DNA of 64,000 bases, from NCBI GenBank assembly GCA_041743975.1, contig JBGTLT010000057.1:50742-114741 (forward strand), given 5' to 3'. This DNA is from JTS-RE37 sp041743975 (lineage in GTDB: Bacteria > Bacteroidota > Bacteroidia > Flavobacteriales > Flavobacteriaceae). The notes under the pieces were generated by a model. That model worked only from the letters and a program-made list of their open reading frames with translations. It ran no database searches and had not been told where the DNA came from. Shown piece after piece: positions 42,613 to 52,282 of this stretch. Numbering within the stretch: the stretch's first letter is position 1; the number at the start of each line of letters is the position of its first letter. The position numbers and the translations under genes are program-made.

Positions 42613-44604
42613 ATGGCAAAAGAAAATAAAACACCACAGAAAAAGCCGAGGTTCAGCGCATGGTGGATCTATGGACTCATAGCAATTCTGCTGATCGGGT
42701 TCCAGTTTTTTGGTAGCGGCAACCTCGCCTCTACCAAGAAAACGACCACTTCCGAACTACAGGAGTATTTGAGGAATGGTGATATCACAAAAATCCTGAT
42801 TATCACCAACACCAACCAGGCCAAGGTATTTCTAAGCGAAGAAGCACTACAGAAAGATGTACACAAGGATGTTTCGGAAAAACCTTTATTTCCCTCAACA
42901 GGGATGATGCCCCAATATGTACTTGACTATGGGGACCTTCAGATCTTCCAGAATGAGATCACTGACATCAAGAAAGAAAACAACCTGGATACCATTGTGG
43001 AATTCGATAAGGAATCCAACCTTTTTATGGAAATGCTCCTTACCATCCTCCCGTTTGTCCTTATCATCGGGATATGGATCTACCTCATGCGGCGAATGTC
43101 CGGTGGGGCTGGCGGTGGGGCTGGCGGGCAAATCTTCAATATCGGGAAGTCCAAGGCAAAATTATTTGACGAAAAAACGGATACCCGTACCTCATTTAAA
43201 GATGTGGCCGGACTGGAAGGCGCGAAAGAAGAAGTGGAGGAAATTGTTGAATTCCTGAAATATCCGGATAAATATACCTCCCTTGGGGGGAAAATCCCCA
43301 AAGGCGCATTGTTGGTAGGGCCTCCCGGGACCGGGAAAACACTCCTGGCCAAAGCCGTTGCAGGGGAAGCCAAAGTACCGTTTTTCTCCCTCTCCGGATC
43401 AGATTTCGTTGAGATGTTTGTTGGGGTCGGGGCCTCGCGGGTAAGGGACCTCTTTAAACAGGCAAAGGATAAATCCCCCTCCATCATATTTATTGATGAG
43501 ATCGATGCCATTGGCCGGGCCCGGGGTAAAAATAATTTCACCGGCTCCAATGATGAAAGGGAAAATACCCTGAACCAATTGCTGACAGAAATGGACGGCT
43601 TTGGCACCAACACCAATGTCATAGTACTGGCGGCTACAAACCGCGCCGATGTGCTGGATAAGGCGCTGATGCGAGCCGGAAGGTTCGACAGGCAGATTTA
43701 TGTTGACCTCCCGGATATCCGGGAGCGAAAGGAGATATTTGAAGTACACCTCCGGCCTATCAAAACCTCAGAGACCCTTGACCTTGATTTCCTGGCCCGG
43801 CAAACGCCCGGCTTTTCCGGGGCAGACATTGCCAACGTATGTAATGAAGCAGCCCTGATAGCTGCCAGAAAAGAGAAAAAAGCCGTTGGAAAAGATGATT
43901 TCCTCGATGCGGTAGACAGGATTGTGGGCGGACTGGAAAAAAAGAACAAAATAATCACCCCGGGTGAAAAAAAGACAATAGCATACCATGAAGCGGGTCA
44001 CGCAACCGTCAGCTGGATGCTGGAACACGCAGCGCCTCTGGTCAAGGTCACTATTGTGCCAAGGGGACAATCCCTGGGGGCAGCCTGGTATTTACCCGAA
44101 GAGCGGCTTATTGTACGTCCGGAACAAATGCAGGATGAAATGTGTGCCACCCTGGGTGGCAGGGCAGCGGAAAAAGTGATCTTCAATAAAATTTCAACCG
44201 GGGCGCTCAGCGACCTTGAGAAGGTTACCAAACAGGCCAGGGCCATGGTCACTATCTATGGCCTCAACGATAAGATCGGCAATCTTACCTACTATGATTC
44301 ATCTGGGCAGACAGATTACGGCTTTTCCAAACCCTACAGTGAAGAAACCGCCCAAACCATAGATCAGGAGATCTCCAAGCTGATAGAAGAACAATACAGA
44401 AGAGCCATTGATGTGCTCGAAAAAAATAAGGACAAACTAACTGTACTTGCTGAACGGCTTTTGGAAAAAGAAGTTATCTTTAAAGAAGATTTGGAAAAGA
44501 TATTTGGCAGGCGCCCCTTTGATAAGGAATTTGACGGACAGGGCCAGGAGATCATCAAAGAGGACAAGCTGGCACCCGAAGAATCCTCCAAGGAAAATAA
44601 GTAG
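42613..44604 (+). CDS. ftsH: ATP-dependent zinc metalloprotease FtsH
   Basis: The 663-residue membrane protease has two membrane helices (about residues 17-35 and 140-158), the AAA domain with Walker A GPPGTGKT at 236-243, Walker B IIFIDEIDAIG, the second-region-of-homology Arg fingers, and the zinc motif HEAGH near residues 459-463 with a third ligand Asp downstream. It degrades membrane and short-lived cytosolic proteins. A Gly-rich linker GGAGGGAGG follows helix two. Confidence 0.98.
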   Translation: MAKENKTPQKKPRFSAWWIYGLIAILLIGFQFFGSGNLASTKKTTTSELQEYLRNGDITKILIITNTNQAKVFLSEEALQKDVHKDVSEKPLFPSTGMMPQYVLDYGDLQIFQNEITDIKKENNLDTIVEFDKESNLFMEMLLTILPFVLIIGIWIYLMRRMSGGAGGGAGGQIFNIGKSKAKLFDEKTDTRTSFKDVAGLEGAKEEVEEIVEFLKYPDKYTSLGGKIPKGALLVGPPGTGKTLLAKAVAGEAKVPFFSLSGSDFVEMFVGVGASRVRDLFKQAKDKSPSIIFIDEIDAIGRARGKNNFTGSNDERENTLNQLLTEMDGFGTNTNVIVLAATNRADVLDKALMRAGRFDRQIYVDLPDIRERKEIFEVHLRPIKTSETLDLDFLARQTPGFSGADIANVCNEAALIAARKEKKAVGKDDFLDAVDRIVGGLEKKNKIITPGEKKTIAYHEAGHATVSWMLEHAAPLVKVTIVPRGQSLGAAWYLPEERLIVRPEQMQDEMCATLGGRAAEKVIFNKISTGALSDLEKVTKQARAMVTIYGLNDKIGNLTYYDSSGQTDYGFSKPYSEETAQTIDQEISKLIEEQYRRAIDVLEKNKDKLTVLAERLLEKEVIFKEDLEKIFGRRPFDKEFDGQGQEIIKEDKLAPEESSKENK

Positions 44605-44657
44605 GTTGTTAAAACTTTATTAAAAGCACATCGTTTCTGAAGCATTAATACCTGTAC

Positions 44658-45269
44658 ATGGGTCTTTTAGACAAGATTTTTGGGGGTGGTAAAAAAAAGG
44701 TTTCCAAGGAGATTGTGGAGACCAGGGGAATGCATATGCCCGATTTGAATATTCCTGTCGATGAAAAATTTACCATTCACTTTAAAAAGAACGGGGGTAA
44801 ATTTTTATACTGTGATTCCTTCCGGGAGATTACGGATGCCCTAAAGAATATCATTGAGGAAAATGGATGGCAGGACCACCCTTTTTTTATCATCGATCCC
44901 AAACTGGAAGAAAATTTTTCCAAACACAACCTGGTATTTACCAGGAACTCAAAGAACAGTGAAATTTTCTTTACCACCTGCGAACACCTGATCGCCCAGA
45001 ACGGGTCCATTTTGGTTTGCTCCAATCAGCTCCATGAAAAGAAATTAAACGAGGTTCCTGAAAACGTGATCGTCTTCGCCACTACCAGCCAGTTGGTGGA
45101 TACCATCGGGGAAGGCCTCAAGACCATCAAAAGGAAATACAGAAACGGTATACCTGCCAATATAACCACTATCAAACATTTTCAGGCCAACACGGAAAAT
45201 GCGGATGATTTCCTTACCTACGGGAGCAGTTGCAAACACCTCTACCTCCTACTATTGGAAGACCTTTAG
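44658..45269 (+). CDS. LUD domain (LutC-like) protein
   Basis: The 203-residue protein resembles LUD/LutC proteins that belong to lactate-utilisation complexes: VFTRNSKNSEIFFTTCEHLI (near residues 94-113), NGSILVCSNQL and VIVFATTSQLVDTIGEGLKT. The N-terminus is basic (GGGKKKVSKEIVE). It lies without lutA/lutB and between ftsH and cdsA, a placement seen across Flavobacteriia, so a lactate role is uncertain. Confidence 0.8.
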   Translation: MGLLDKIFGGGKKKVSKEIVETRGMHMPDLNIPVDEKFTIHFKKNGGKFLYCDSFREITDALKNIIEENGWQDHPFFIIDPKLEENFSKHNLVFTRNSKNSEIFFTTCEHLIAQNGSILVCSNQLHEKKLNEVPENVIVFATTSQLVDTIGEGLKTIKRKYRNGIPANITTIKHFQANTENADDFLTYGSSCKHLYLLLLEDL

Positions 45270-45270
45270 C

Positions 45271-46074
45271 ATGAAAGAAATCCTTAGGCGTTCACTTACA
45301 GGTGCACTTTTTGTTGTCTTGCTGTTGTCCGCCGTATTTCTTAGTTCTGATGCCTTTGACTTTCTCTTCATGATATTCGGGCTCGCATGCCTTTATGAAT
45401 ACAAACGACTGGTACTTCTCAAAGGATACCATATATTTATAGCTTACCTGGCACTCTGGTGGGCATATATCTACCTTATAAACGACAAAGTACTCATCAA
45501 TATTTTGATGTTCTTAACGATAACCGTTAATTTTGCATTGTTGTATTACCTCTTCTCGAAAAAGGAAAAGTTATTCAACACCTTTCAGAAATTTTTGATC
45601 GGGCTGTTTTACATTGGAGGGGGCTGTATCTTTTTAACGATGATACCGTATAAGGAAAGTGCTTTTGCGAAGTATCTCATTATGGGGATATTTATCCTGA
45701 TCTGGGTCAACGATTCATTTGCCTATATCGTTGGAAGTTTGATGGGGAAAACCCGATTATTTCCGGCAGTTTCGCCAAAGAAGACCTGGGAGGGAACCAT
45801 AGGAGGCTTTGTTTTCACGTTATTGGCCGCCTATATAATGTCCCAATATGAACCCATTGTGAATCCCACCCAATGGGTTGTACTGGCTGCGGTTATTGTA
45901 GTGGCAGGCAGCCTGGGAGACCTTATTGAATCAAAATTAAAACGAAGCGCAGGGGTAAAGGACAGCGGGGCACTGTTGCCTGGTCATGGCGGGATGCTCG
46001 ACCGCCTGGATAGCCTGGTTTTTGCCGCACCCTTTGCATATTTAACTTTAATGCTTTTTACCTATGTTTCATAA
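45271..46074 (+). CDS. cdsA: Phosphatidate cytidylyltransferase
   Basis: The product is 267 residues from the ATG at 45271 (MKEILRRSLTGALFVVLLLS), an integral membrane enzyme with about seven helices that makes CDP-diacylglycerol. The signature S-x-KK-TWEG (SPKKTWEGTIGGF) and LPGHGGMLDRLDSL are present. It starts one base after the LUD stop and overlaps psd by 11 bases. Confidence 0.97.
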   Translation: MKEILRRSLTGALFVVLLLSAVFLSSDAFDFLFMIFGLACLYEYKRLVLLKGYHIFIAYLALWWAYIYLINDKVLINILMFLTITVNFALLYYLFSKKEKLFNTFQKFLIGLFYIGGGCIFLTMIPYKESAFAKYLIMGIFILIWVNDSFAYIVGSLMGKTRLFPAVSPKKTWEGTIGGFVFTLLAAYIMSQYEPIVNPTQWVVLAAVIVVAGSLGDLIESKLKRSAGVKDSGALLPGHGGMLDRLDSLVFAAPFAYLTLMLFTYVS

Positions 46075-46732
46075 AGAGGGACAAAAAATTATCCTGATTG
46101 CCTTTTTCCTGGTTAGTGCCCTGGTACTCCTGGCCCAATTTTATATAGAGATACCCTGGTTACGTACATCCCTGCAGGTTACCGGTTTAATAGTCCTTGT
46201 CCTCATCCTCCAGTTTTTCAGGAACCCGGCCCGCAGGATTGCGAAAAATTTTGATGAGATCCTGGCCCCTGTAGATGGCAAGGTAGTGGTCATCGAAGAA
46301 GTTATGGAGACCGAATATTTTAAGGAAAAACGTATGCAGGTCTCTATTTTTATGAGCCCTGTCAACGTCCATATCACCCGGTACCCGGCCAGCGGGATGA
46401 TCAGGTATTCCAAATACCACCCGGGCCAATACCTGGTAGCCTGGCACCCGAAATCGAGTGAAAAGAACGAACGGACCACAGTTGTCATCCATACCCCCAA
46501 ATTCGGGGACATCCTCTACCGGCAGATCGCCGGTGCCATGGCCAGGCGTATCGTCAATTATGCAGAAGTCGGTCAAGGCGTGCAACAGGGGGAGGATGCC
46601 GGGTTTATAAAATTTGGTTCCAGGGTGGATTTGTTGTTACCTTTGGATTGTGATATAACGGTGCGGCTCAACCAGAAAGTAGTGGGTGCCAAAACCTGCG
46701 TAGCCGCCCTGAGGCCAAGGATCCATGAATGA
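46064..46732 (+). CDS. psd: Phosphatidylserine decarboxylase
   Basis: The 222-residue protein is the short Psd form. An N-terminal membrane region (about residues 10-50) is followed by APVDGKVV, SPVNVHITRYPASG and the self-cleavage site Gly-Ser in KFGSRVDLLLP (near residue 187), where the Ser becomes the pyruvoyl group. It makes phosphatidylethanolamine. The gene overlaps cdsA and the ACBP gene. Confidence 0.97.
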   Translation: MFHKEGQKIILIAFFLVSALVLLAQFYIEIPWLRTSLQVTGLIVLVLILQFFRNPARRIAKNFDEILAPVDGKVVVIEEVMETEYFKEKRMQVSIFMSPVNVHITRYPASGMIRYSKYHPGQYLVAWHPKSSEKNERTTVVIHTPKFGDILYRQIAGAMARRIVNYAEVGQGVQQGEDAGFIKFGSRVDLLLPLDCDITVRLNQKVVGAKTCVAALRPRIHE

Positions 46733-46997
46733 AAAACTACATGCGAGATTTTTGAAGGCTGTAGCATCAGTGAATGACTACCCACATCCGCTTCCCGCCG
46801 ATGTGTTACTTAAATTATATGCCTACTACAAAATTGCCAAACAATACGCCCAGCAACCTCCACAAAGTAAGACTCCCCTTATCAATGCCTTTAAAGCCAA
46901 TGCCCTGATCCAGGCCCGGAACATGAGCCAGGAAGAAGCGATGAAAAGATATGTAGCGCTGGTAAGGAAGGAAATCCCTGCCGGGACGGAAAAATAA
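46725..46997 (+). CDS. Acyl-CoA-binding protein
   Basis: The 90-residue protein is the right size for a four-helix acyl-CoA-binding protein. It has LLKLYAYYKIAKQY (helix 2, with the Tyr-x-x-x-Lys pair that contacts the CoA) and NMSQEEAMKRYVALV (helix 4). It buffers long-chain acyl-CoA in the cytosol. It overlaps psd by 8 bases, so it seems tied to membrane lipid synthesis. It is 4 bases from the convergent creatininase gene. Confidence 0.9.
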   Translation: MNEKLHARFLKAVASVNDYPHPLPADVLLKLYAYYKIAKQYAQQPPQSKTPLINAFKANALIQARNMSQEEAMKRYVALVRKEIPAGTEK

Positions 46998-47000
46998 GCG

Positions 47001-47768
47001 TTATTCATACAGGGCATCCCGATCTGCATAACAAAGATCCAGAAATAATTCCCCCATTTTCAGCGAAACATCCCTGAAAAAGGCAGCACCCTTCTCCCTG
47101 CTGGCATACCTGGGATTGCCAACGCCCGTGTCTGCACTGATCCGGGACCATTTGCGTTCTGCCCATACCCAGCCTTCGGAAAACGCTTTAATCTTATACT
47201 TTTTAGCCTTACCCTCCCCCCACTTCTCCCTGGGGATGACCCATTCCGGCTTCAGGTATAACAACAGGCTCGTTTCCATTTCATCCGCATGGTCCCCCTC
47301 TTCCCGGAAATAATGCCCCCGGTCCATGGACTGAAACCAATTCGAAAAACAGATAAACATATCGGGGAATTTTAAACCCAATTCCCTTACTAGCGCTTTG
47401 AAATCATTACCGCCATGGCTGTTGAAAATAAGCAATTTGTAAATCCCCTGCCGGTTGAGCGTGGTAATGACATCCGCCAGAATGGCAAGCTGGGTGCTGG
47501 GGTTCAGGTTGATATCCAGATAAATATCAGATTGCCCTGTATTCACGCCGAACGGAATGGTAGGAAGGACAATCACCTTCCCCCCTTTCCCCCAGGCATA
47601 CCCGGCGGCCTCTGCGGCAATATAATCCGCTTCTATCACATCAGTGCCATAGGGAAGGTGGTAGTTGTGGGCCTCCGTCGCGCCCCAAGGTAAAACGGCA
47701 AGTTCAAACCTTTCGTGTTGCAGGGATTCCCAATTAGTTTCTGTCAGGATATAAGGTCTGATCGGCAT
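47001..47768 (-). CDS. Creatininase family amidohydrolase
   Basis: The 255-residue protein has the metal-binding motifs of the creatininase family: LPWGATEAHNYHLPYGTDVI (near residues 26-45), NSHGGNDFKAL and GDHADEMETSLLLYL. Family members include creatininases and FAPy deformylases involved in riboflavin/F420 synthesis; the substrate here is unknown. It lies 6 bases downstream of the sterol desaturase-like gene. Confidence 0.9.
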   Translation of the reverse strand: MPIRPYILTETNWESLQHERFELAVLPWGATEAHNYHLPYGTDVIEADYIAAEAAGYAWGKGGKVIVLPTIPFGVNTGQSDIYLDINLNPSTQLAILADVITTLNRQGIYKLLIFNSHGGNDFKALVRELGLKFPDMFICFSNWFQSMDRGHYFREEGDHADEMETSLLLYLKPEWVIPREKWGEGKAKKYKIKAFSEGWVWAERKWSRISADTGVGNPRYASREKGAAFFRDVSLKMGELFLDLCYADRDALYE

Positions 47769-47774
47769 ACCTGT

Positions 47775-49046
47775 TTATTTAAAAGCAATAGTAGAGTTCA
47801 TCGGATCCTTTTCAAGGTACGTAAAATAAATACCCCCGAAAATCGAAATCATAAAATAAAAGGCCATCGGTATACCTGCCCAGTGAAGGAATTCCTTCAT
47901 CCCGAACCAGTCATCCGTATACCAGAGCAGGAACAGCCCGCACATCCCCCGGAATGCCTCGATCCAAACGGCATAGGCTTTACGGTCCATCAGGGTTGTA
48001 TACCCGTAAACCCCCACAAAAATGAAGGAACTGAAAAGGAGGAGGCCATCAAATCCAATGCTGCTGAAATTGTAGAACATAAAAAGCAGCAGGGCCAGTG
48101 TTGCCAGCATCTGGAAAATGACATACCCCTTAAGGGCCAAAGTAGCCGGGGTTTCATACCGTTGAAATCGGTAGACATCCTCAATTACTGGTATCGGGAA
48201 TTTTTCCTTTACATCAGCCGGCCGCCACCCCGTTGGCATGAACCAGATACGCCCCTTGTCCCGGAAATCCCTTGTATGCCAGGCATCTTTGGTCAACCTC
48301 CAGATATGTTGAAAATTGATGAGTATCGGGTTCCAGGTCGCCGCAGGTTTCAAAACCCCATATTGCGGGGTTATGTCCTTCTTCTCTTCCTGAAAAGTGC
48401 CAAACCACCGGTCCCAGACGCATAAAATCTGCCCCAGGTTCTTATCCACATACTCCGGGTTAATGGCATGGTGGACCCGGTGCTGGGAGGGGGTCACAAT
48501 TATATATTCCAACCATCCCATTTTGCCGATGTGTTGCGTATGGTACCAGAATTGGGCGAAGAGGTGTATGGGGGCCAATATGGCGATGACCTCGTTGGGA
48601 ACGCCCACTATGGCAGCAGGGATCAATAACAGCGAGAAGTAACCCAGAAGGTTTGAAACAGGCTGCCGCAAGGCGCAGGCAAGGTTGAACTCTTCGCTGC
48701 TATGGTGTATAACATGCTGGTTCCAGAAGAAATTGATATGGTGGCTGAGCCGATGGTTCCAGTAACCGGCAAAATCGATCGTAATAAAGGCGATGAACCA
48801 AACAAGCCAGGTTGCCCTGATCTCTGTCACTGCCAGGTGTTCCAGCAAAATCGGGTAGGATACCAGGATTAAACCCAGGCCCAGGGAATCCTTTACGATG
48901 TTGGTAAACCCGGAGCTGATACTGCTTACGGTATCCATCACCTTATGCTTCTGATTTTTTACGAAATACCCATAGCCAATCTCCACGGCCAGGAGGACAA
49001 TAAAAAAAGGAATGGCATATAAGAGTGCCGTTGCATAGGTTTCCAT
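47775..49046 (-). CDS. Sterol desaturase/fatty acid hydroxylase family protein
   Basis: The 423-residue integral membrane protein has the di-iron His boxes HRLSHH, HVIHHSS and HRVHHAIN within the first 200 residues (for example NHRLSHHINFFWNQHVIHHS near 117-136), then a long C-terminal part with further helices. Such enzymes hydroxylate or desaturate lipids; Bacteroidota members act on various lipids and this substrate is unknown. It is co-directional with the creatininase gene, and is not obviously linked to it in function. Confidence 0.88.
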   Translation of the reverse strand: METYATALLYAIPFFIVLLAVEIGYGYFVKNQKHKVMDTVSSISSGFTNIVKDSLGLGLILVSYPILLEHLAVTEIRATWLVWFIAFITIDFAGYWNHRLSHHINFFWNQHVIHHSSEEFNLACALRQPVSNLLGYFSLLLIPAAIVGVPNEVIAILAPIHLFAQFWYHTQHIGKMGWLEYIIVTPSQHRVHHAINPEYVDKNLGQILCVWDRWFGTFQEEKKDITPQYGVLKPAATWNPILINFQHIWRLTKDAWHTRDFRDKGRIWFMPTGWRPADVKEKFPIPVIEDVYRFQRYETPATLALKGYVIFQMLATLALLLFMFYNFSSIGFDGLLLFSSFIFVGVYGYTTLMDRKAYAVWIEAFRGMCGLFLLWYTDDWFGMKEFLHWAGIPMAFYFMISIFGGIYFTYLEKDPMNSTIAFK

Positions 49047-49168
49047 AGGTGTACCAGGCTTCCTTCAAATATAGGGCAAAATTCACTGAATTCGATCAGT
49101 TGCCGTTCAACCGTATCACCAGATCCTGCCAAACCCGGTTTTCCCCTATCCGATTAGAGACGGGCACC

Positions 49169-49885
49169 TTACCTTGCCGGGAAGGTTCCGGAGTTGTCGC
49201 GCAGAATGAAGCCACGCCCATGGATATTTTCAATTTTGATAGCGGGGTCTTTATCGAGGTATTTCCTCAGGTGGGTAACAAATACATTGAGGCTTTTCCT
49301 GTTGAAATAATCATTTTTACCCCAGAGTTTCAGGAGGATGTCCTTGTGCGAACACAAGGTGTTGCGGTTCGCTATCAGAATATGCAACAAACCCGCCTCC
49401 CTGGAAGTCAGGCGGATGGTTTCTCCCCCATAAATGAGTTCCTGATTGAGAGAGTTAAAGATGTAGTTTCCCAGGATTACCTCCGTTTGCACTTCTTCTT
49501 CCATGGTGCGGTCAAGGCGTTTCAATAATGCATCTATCCGCGCAACGAGTTCCTCTTCATCGATTGGTTTTTTCAGATAATCCACCGCACCGGCCGCAAA
49601 GCCCCTCAACACATCAATCTTCAGGGACCTTGCAGTAAGGAAGATGAACGGGAGTCCGGGGCTTACTGTTTTAAGGTGGGACGCAAGGGCAAATCCATCC
49701 ATACCGGGCATCATTACATCCAGAATGGCCAGGTCAAAAATGGCCAGGGGTGTAGCTTCCAGGGCTTCCTGCCCATTTTTGGCCCAGGTGATCTCAAATC
49801 CCTTCATTTTGAGGTATTCAGACAGCAAATACCCCAGGGAAAGGTCATCTTCGACCAGCAGGATGCTATATTTCTTGTTTGCCAT
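49169..49885 (-). CDS. OmpR/PhoB family response regulator
   Basis: The 238-residue protein has a receiver domain (SILLVEDDLSLGYLLSEYLK; Asp in LAILDVMMPGMDGFA near residue 56; Lys in DYLKKPI) and a winged-helix DNA-binding domain (about residues 140-232, RLTSREAGLLHILIANRNTL and FVTHLRKYLDKDPAIKIENI). Its ATG overlaps the 3' end of the upstream kinase gene by 20 bases, so it is a classical two-component pair resembling RprX/RprY. Confidence 0.95.
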   Translation of the reverse strand: MANKKYSILLVEDDLSLGYLLSEYLKMKGFEITWAKNGQEALEATPLAIFDLAILDVMMPGMDGFALASHLKTVSPGLPFIFLTARSLKIDVLRGFAAGAVDYLKKPIDEEELVARIDALLKRLDRTMEEEVQTEVILGNYIFNSLNQELIYGGETIRLTSREAGLLHILIANRNTLCSHKDILLKLWGKNDYFNRKSLNVFVTHLRKYLDKDPAIKIENIHGRGFILRDNSGTFPAR

Positions 49886-51146
49886 GGTATAAAGGAATTT
49901 TAAGGGTAACCTTTGTTCCTATCCCCTTTTCGCTATTGATGGAAATGGAACCCTTATGCTTTGAAATAACTTGCTTTACATAGGTGAGGCCCAGGCCATA
50001 TCCCTTCACATCATGGACGTCCCCGCCAGCAACCCTGTAGAATTTCTGGAATATCCGCTTTTGTTCCTTCCTGTCTAACCCAACCCCATTATCCGCTACC
50101 TCAATCTCCAGAAAGTTGCCTGATATTCTTGAATTTAATCGGATATGTGGGTCGCGGGCGTACTTCTTGGCATTGTCCAACACATTTTTAATGGCATTTT
50201 CAAGGTGGAAAACTTCCGCTTTTATCCGATATTCCCCGGGTTGAAGGGTATATTCAAATTTCACTTTTTCAAGGACGATGAGGGCTGCAAATTCACTGGC
50301 CAACCTATGCAGGTATGGATTGAAATCTACATACGTCAGTATAAACCCGTTATTGGCAGATTCCATCCTCCCCAGCTCCAGGACCTTATCTATGTGCTTT
50401 GATAGCCGGTCTGTCTGCTGCCGGATAATTTCCAGCAAAGCCCGTTGTTTTTGGGTACTGTCCTCTCCCAGTATTTTAGTGGCCAGCGCAATTGAAAATA
50501 CCGGGGTCTTTAGTTCGTGAGTGAGGTTATTGATGAAATCCCCTGTAGTTTGCAGCAGGTTGCTTTGCCAATAGTAGGTTCGCAATGCCCATATGACAGC
50601 CGCTATTATGGAGAGCATAAAAAGGAGGCTTGGCAGCGTAAGGCCATTGAGTTGGGATAAAAAATAGGTATTCAGGTCCTTGAATTTTAATTCCAGACGA
50701 ACACTTTTGCCCAGGAGCTGGGGAAGGTACCCGGAGAGGGTCATCGGGTAGGTGTTGATATGGTCCTGCTCGTTATACAGAACCGGTGACCTCAGGTAGT
50801 AGGCAGAATCCCGGGAAACCAGTTTATAGGCAAAATCGGTTGCAATCCCCTCTTTTCCAAGTTTCTCCCTGATAAAATCGTTCAGAAAGTGGCTGGAAGC
50901 ATCTTCAATGCTATCCATACTCAGTTGAAAAAAGGAGGTGTCCTTTTGCAAGGCGCTCCCCACCAGGTAGGTCAGCTGGTTTTTGTCATGTAACCCAAGT
51001 TGAATGGCCCGTGTTGCGGTTCCCATCTTGGTATTGAATTGCACCTTTGCCAGGTTCAGGCCGATTTGAAGATAGCGGTACTGGATAACAGCCAATCCAA
51101 ATATGGAAATACTGAAAAGTACGATATAGATGTTTCTCTTTTTCAA
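49866..51146 (-). CDS. Membrane sensor histidine kinase
   Basis: The 426-residue protein starts at a TTG (51146; no in-frame ATG precedes it) and has a membrane helix (about 5-24), an extracytoplasmic domain (about 30-168), a second helix (LPSLLFMLSIIAAVIWALR), a HisKA domain with His in NNLTHELKTPVFSI and an ATPase domain with NAKKYARDPHIRL, VADNGVGLDRKEQKRIF and GYGLGLTYVK. It phosphorylates the regulator encoded just downstream. The signal is unknown. Confidence 0.93.
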   Translation of the reverse strand: MKKRNIYIVLFSISIFGLAVIQYRYLQIGLNLAKVQFNTKMGTATRAIQLGLHDKNQLTYLVGSALQKDTSFFQLSMDSIEDASSHFLNDFIREKLGKEGIATDFAYKLVSRDSAYYLRSPVLYNEQDHINTYPMTLSGYLPQLLGKSVRLELKFKDLNTYFLSQLNGLTLPSLLFMLSIIAAVIWALRTYYWQSNLLQTTGDFINNLTHELKTPVFSIALATKILGEDSTQKQRALLEIIRQQTDRLSKHIDKVLELGRMESANNGFILTYVDFNPYLHRLASEFAALIVLEKVKFEYTLQPGEYRIKAEVFHLENAIKNVLDNAKKYARDPHIRLNSRISGNFLEIEVADNGVGLDRKEQKRIFQKFYRVAGGDVHDVKGYGLGLTYVKQVISKHKGSISINSEKGIGTKVTLKIPLYHGKQEI

Positions 51147-51558
51147 ACTATGGGCAAATAACCCGTATTTATGATATTTAACCCGTTCGTTAATGTATTA
51201 TTAACTCCCTTAACCCTTGTTCAAATCCCCTAACCCATCGGGAAGGCGATCCGTTATAAGTTTGCCCGGGGCTGCCATCCGGGTTAGGACCTGGGGTTCA
51301 GCGGTCCAAACAAGGTACTTTCACTGGAACCGGGATTCAGCCACCACATTGTAAATTTCTCCCGTTACCTTAATGTACCGAAGCATGGAGATGGGGTGTG
51401 ACCGAAAAACTGACCAGGGCCCTGACAGCTATTCCGCGGAACGGGGAGGCAGTTTTTGAGGCTTAGGTCATTAATTTTGACATAACCTGCAGCATTCCCG
51501 GCAATACCCTTCGCTCCTGGAAGTATTCAAATTATAAGGCCTCCTGAGGCACGCATCG
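51147..51558. other. 412-base gap with a possible ORF relic
   Basis: No full gene is seen. On the minus strand 51386-51210 a frame from ATG reads MLRYIKVTGEIYNVVAESRF-Q, stops at TGA (51323-51321) and then stays open for 36 more codons (KYLVWTAEPQVLTRMAAPGK onward) to TAA. It has protein-like composition on both sides of the TGA and no match I recognise. I see nothing else in the gap. Confidence 0.4.
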
Positions 51559-52149
51559 TTAATTGGGCCCGATCATAATGTGAGCCCTGTGCGTGCCGGG
51601 GTCCATAAGCCAGGGCATTCCCGGTGAATGGGGTTTATCCGGCAGCCCGGTCGACTCGGTAGTTGCATATGGGATATAGACCACATACCGGAATTGACCG
51701 TCCTTCAACTCCCCGGTAGTGCGGTCATAATTTTCGTCCTTTCCATAATAAACATACATCATGCTCGCCTCCCGGGGCATTTCCAGCTTGCCGGAATCCA
51801 CTTCTTCCCCCCTTATAGCGACCCGTTCATCCGGTGTTTTCCCCTCTGCGGCCAATTCGCGGCCACGGGCCATAAACGGTTCGAGTTTACTTGAATAACA
51901 GGATACACTGATGCCTTCCTTTGCGGGATCATCCCCCATGCAGATCATATTGTTGGTGCCTTTCCGAAGTACCACCAGATCCCCTGTTTCGTCATATCCA
52001 TAGACAGTTGCCCCATCCTTCTCTGTGTTGGCCAGGGGCAGTACAGCAGTTTTTATCTGCACCTCCTTCTTAATAAAATCCGGGTTCTCTGCCTGGCAGG
52101 ATACGACCGTACATGCCAATAGCCCGATGGGTAACCATAATTGCTTCAT
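51559..52149 (-). CDS. Lipoprotein of unknown function
   Basis: The product is 196 residues from the ATG at 52149 (MKQLWLPIGLLACTVVSC), with lipobox VVSC. The mature protein contains two Cys (MICMGDD and SVSCYSSKLEPF) and a C-terminal HSPGMPWLMDPGTHRAHIMI motif. Proteins with this shape occur in Bacteroidota, but I know no function. It is a single-gene unit; a TATATTTA box lies about 30 bases upstream. Confidence 0.8.
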   Translation of the reverse strand: MKQLWLPIGLLACTVVSCQAENPDFIKKEVQIKTAVLPLANTEKDGATVYGYDETGDLVVLRKGTNNMICMGDDPAKEGISVSCYSSKLEPFMARGRELAAEGKTPDERVAIRGEEVDSGKLEMPREASMMYVYYGKDENYDRTTGELKDGQFRYVVYIPYATTESTGLPDKPHSPGMPWLMDPGTHRAHIMIGPN

Positions 52150-52282
52150 GATCATATAGTTTTTGTTACTGATAAATATACGGAAGAATGCGAAGTGTAT
52201 CAACACCCATTTCTGCTCCATAGCTGGAGGGGGCTTTTATCAAAGGCGGAAACAGAGCCGCTGTTCGTTTCGCGCGGTTGCC

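Noticed and set aside
51321..51323. Selenocysteine reading of the TGA in the 51210-51386 frame
   Set aside because: No SECIS-like hairpin or selenoprotein family is visible next to the TGA.
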